Part shown: positions 20,996-21,155 of the stretch, piece by piece
Layout of the letters: each line of letters begins with the position of its first letter
Position numbering within the stretch: the first letter of the stretch is position 1
Source: DHVE2 group archaeon
GTDB taxonomy: Archaea > Thermoplasmatota > Thermoplasmata > Thermoplasmatales > Aciduliprofundaceae
Direction of reading: 5' to 3'
Assembly (NCBI GenBank): GCA_015522955.1
Contig: WALG01000001.1
Span: 1-21,155, forward strand
DNA: 21,155 nucleotides
Made by a program: the position numbers and the translations under genes
Notes under the pieces: generated by a model
Databases searched by the model: none
What the model saw: the letters and a program-made list of their open reading frames with translations, nothing else
Told to the model about the DNA's origin: nothing

Positions 20996-21155
20996 ATGGG
21001 TGATGAATATCCATCGGCAGGATATGCACTTTTGCTGGCGGGAGGTATCTTGGAGATTATAGTGGGAATTCCCCTGGCACTTTTTTATGGGGCAGTGGTG
21101 ATAACCTCGTATACTGTCTCGGATAACATGGGACATGCTGCTACCCACTCTGCAC
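20996..21155 (+). CDS. Membrane protein N-terminus, cut by window edge
   Basis: Fifty-three codons are visible: MGDEYPSAGYALLLAGGILE and then a hydrophobic stretch (IIVGIPLALFYGAVVIT), so one or two membrane segments begin at about residue 8. GGTGAT lies 3 nt upstream of the ATG, and a TATA box at 20959-20966 (TTATATAG) predicts a start near 20988. It is divergent from the A24 peptidase, separated by 133 bp that otherwise hold only the two promoters. The family cannot be named from this fragment. Confidence 0.6.
   Translation, partial: MGDEYPSAGYALLLAGGILEIIVGIPLALFYGAVVITSYTVSDNMGHAATHSA

Noticed and set aside
1..21155. CRISPR arrays, insertion sequences or prophage
   Set aside because: No regularly spaced repeats, transposase or integrase motifs were seen in the window.

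Overview
The window looks like a chromosomal segment of a thermophilic archaeon. Evidence is archaeal aEF-1beta, deoxyhypusine synthase, an archaeal-type TyrRS, an initiator tRNA-Met with a bulge-helix-bulge intron, an archaeal A24 (preflagellin/prepilin) peptidase, and TATA boxes 24-27 nt upstream of start codons (leaderless mRNAs). The gene content and style suggest Thermoplasmata of the Aciduliprofundum/DHVE2 type; that placement is inference, not a database result.

Region 1 (1-3208) is nucleotide-sugar and glycan synthesis: a GT4 glycosyltransferase (cut by the left edge) and a UDP-glucose dehydrogenase on the minus strand, divergent from a UTP-glucose-1-phosphate uridylyltransferase. One palindromic TATA box appears to drive both directions. 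Region 2 (3200-6910, minus) holds an acetyltransferase, a DegT aminotransferase and a Gfo/Idh dehydrogenase resembling the WbpD/WbpE/WbpB set that makes 2,3-diacetamido-sugar nucleotides, followed by a PAPS-type sulfotransferase.

Region 3 (6949-12317, minus) is a tightly coupled seven-gene run: ribbon-helix-helix protein, ATP sulfurylase, DHH phosphoesterase, short sulfotransferase, APS kinase, SLC13-type transporter, Usp-like protein. No PAPS/APS reductase or sulfite reductase is present, so the run reads as import sulfate, make PAPS, transfer sulfate, and probably recycle PAP with the DHH enzyme. Together with regions 1-2 it forms a candidate surface-glycan sulfation island, the most interesting feature of the window.

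Region 4 (12340-14188) is a patchy accessory stretch: a regulatory intergenic region with repeats, a possible leader peptide, a winged-helix-like gene, the C-terminal relic of an M20 deacetylase, a DUF2284 protein and a DUF998 membrane protein.

Region 5 (14284-21155) is largely housekeeping: zinc-ribbon protein plus aEF-1beta, an HtpX-like protease, intron-containing initiator tRNA-Met with a GC-rich possible ncRNA just upstream, carbamate kinase, a small membrane protein, the TyrRS-deoxyhypusine synthase operon, a hypothetical/CBS-domain operon, the A24 peptidase, and the start of a membrane protein cut by the right edge.
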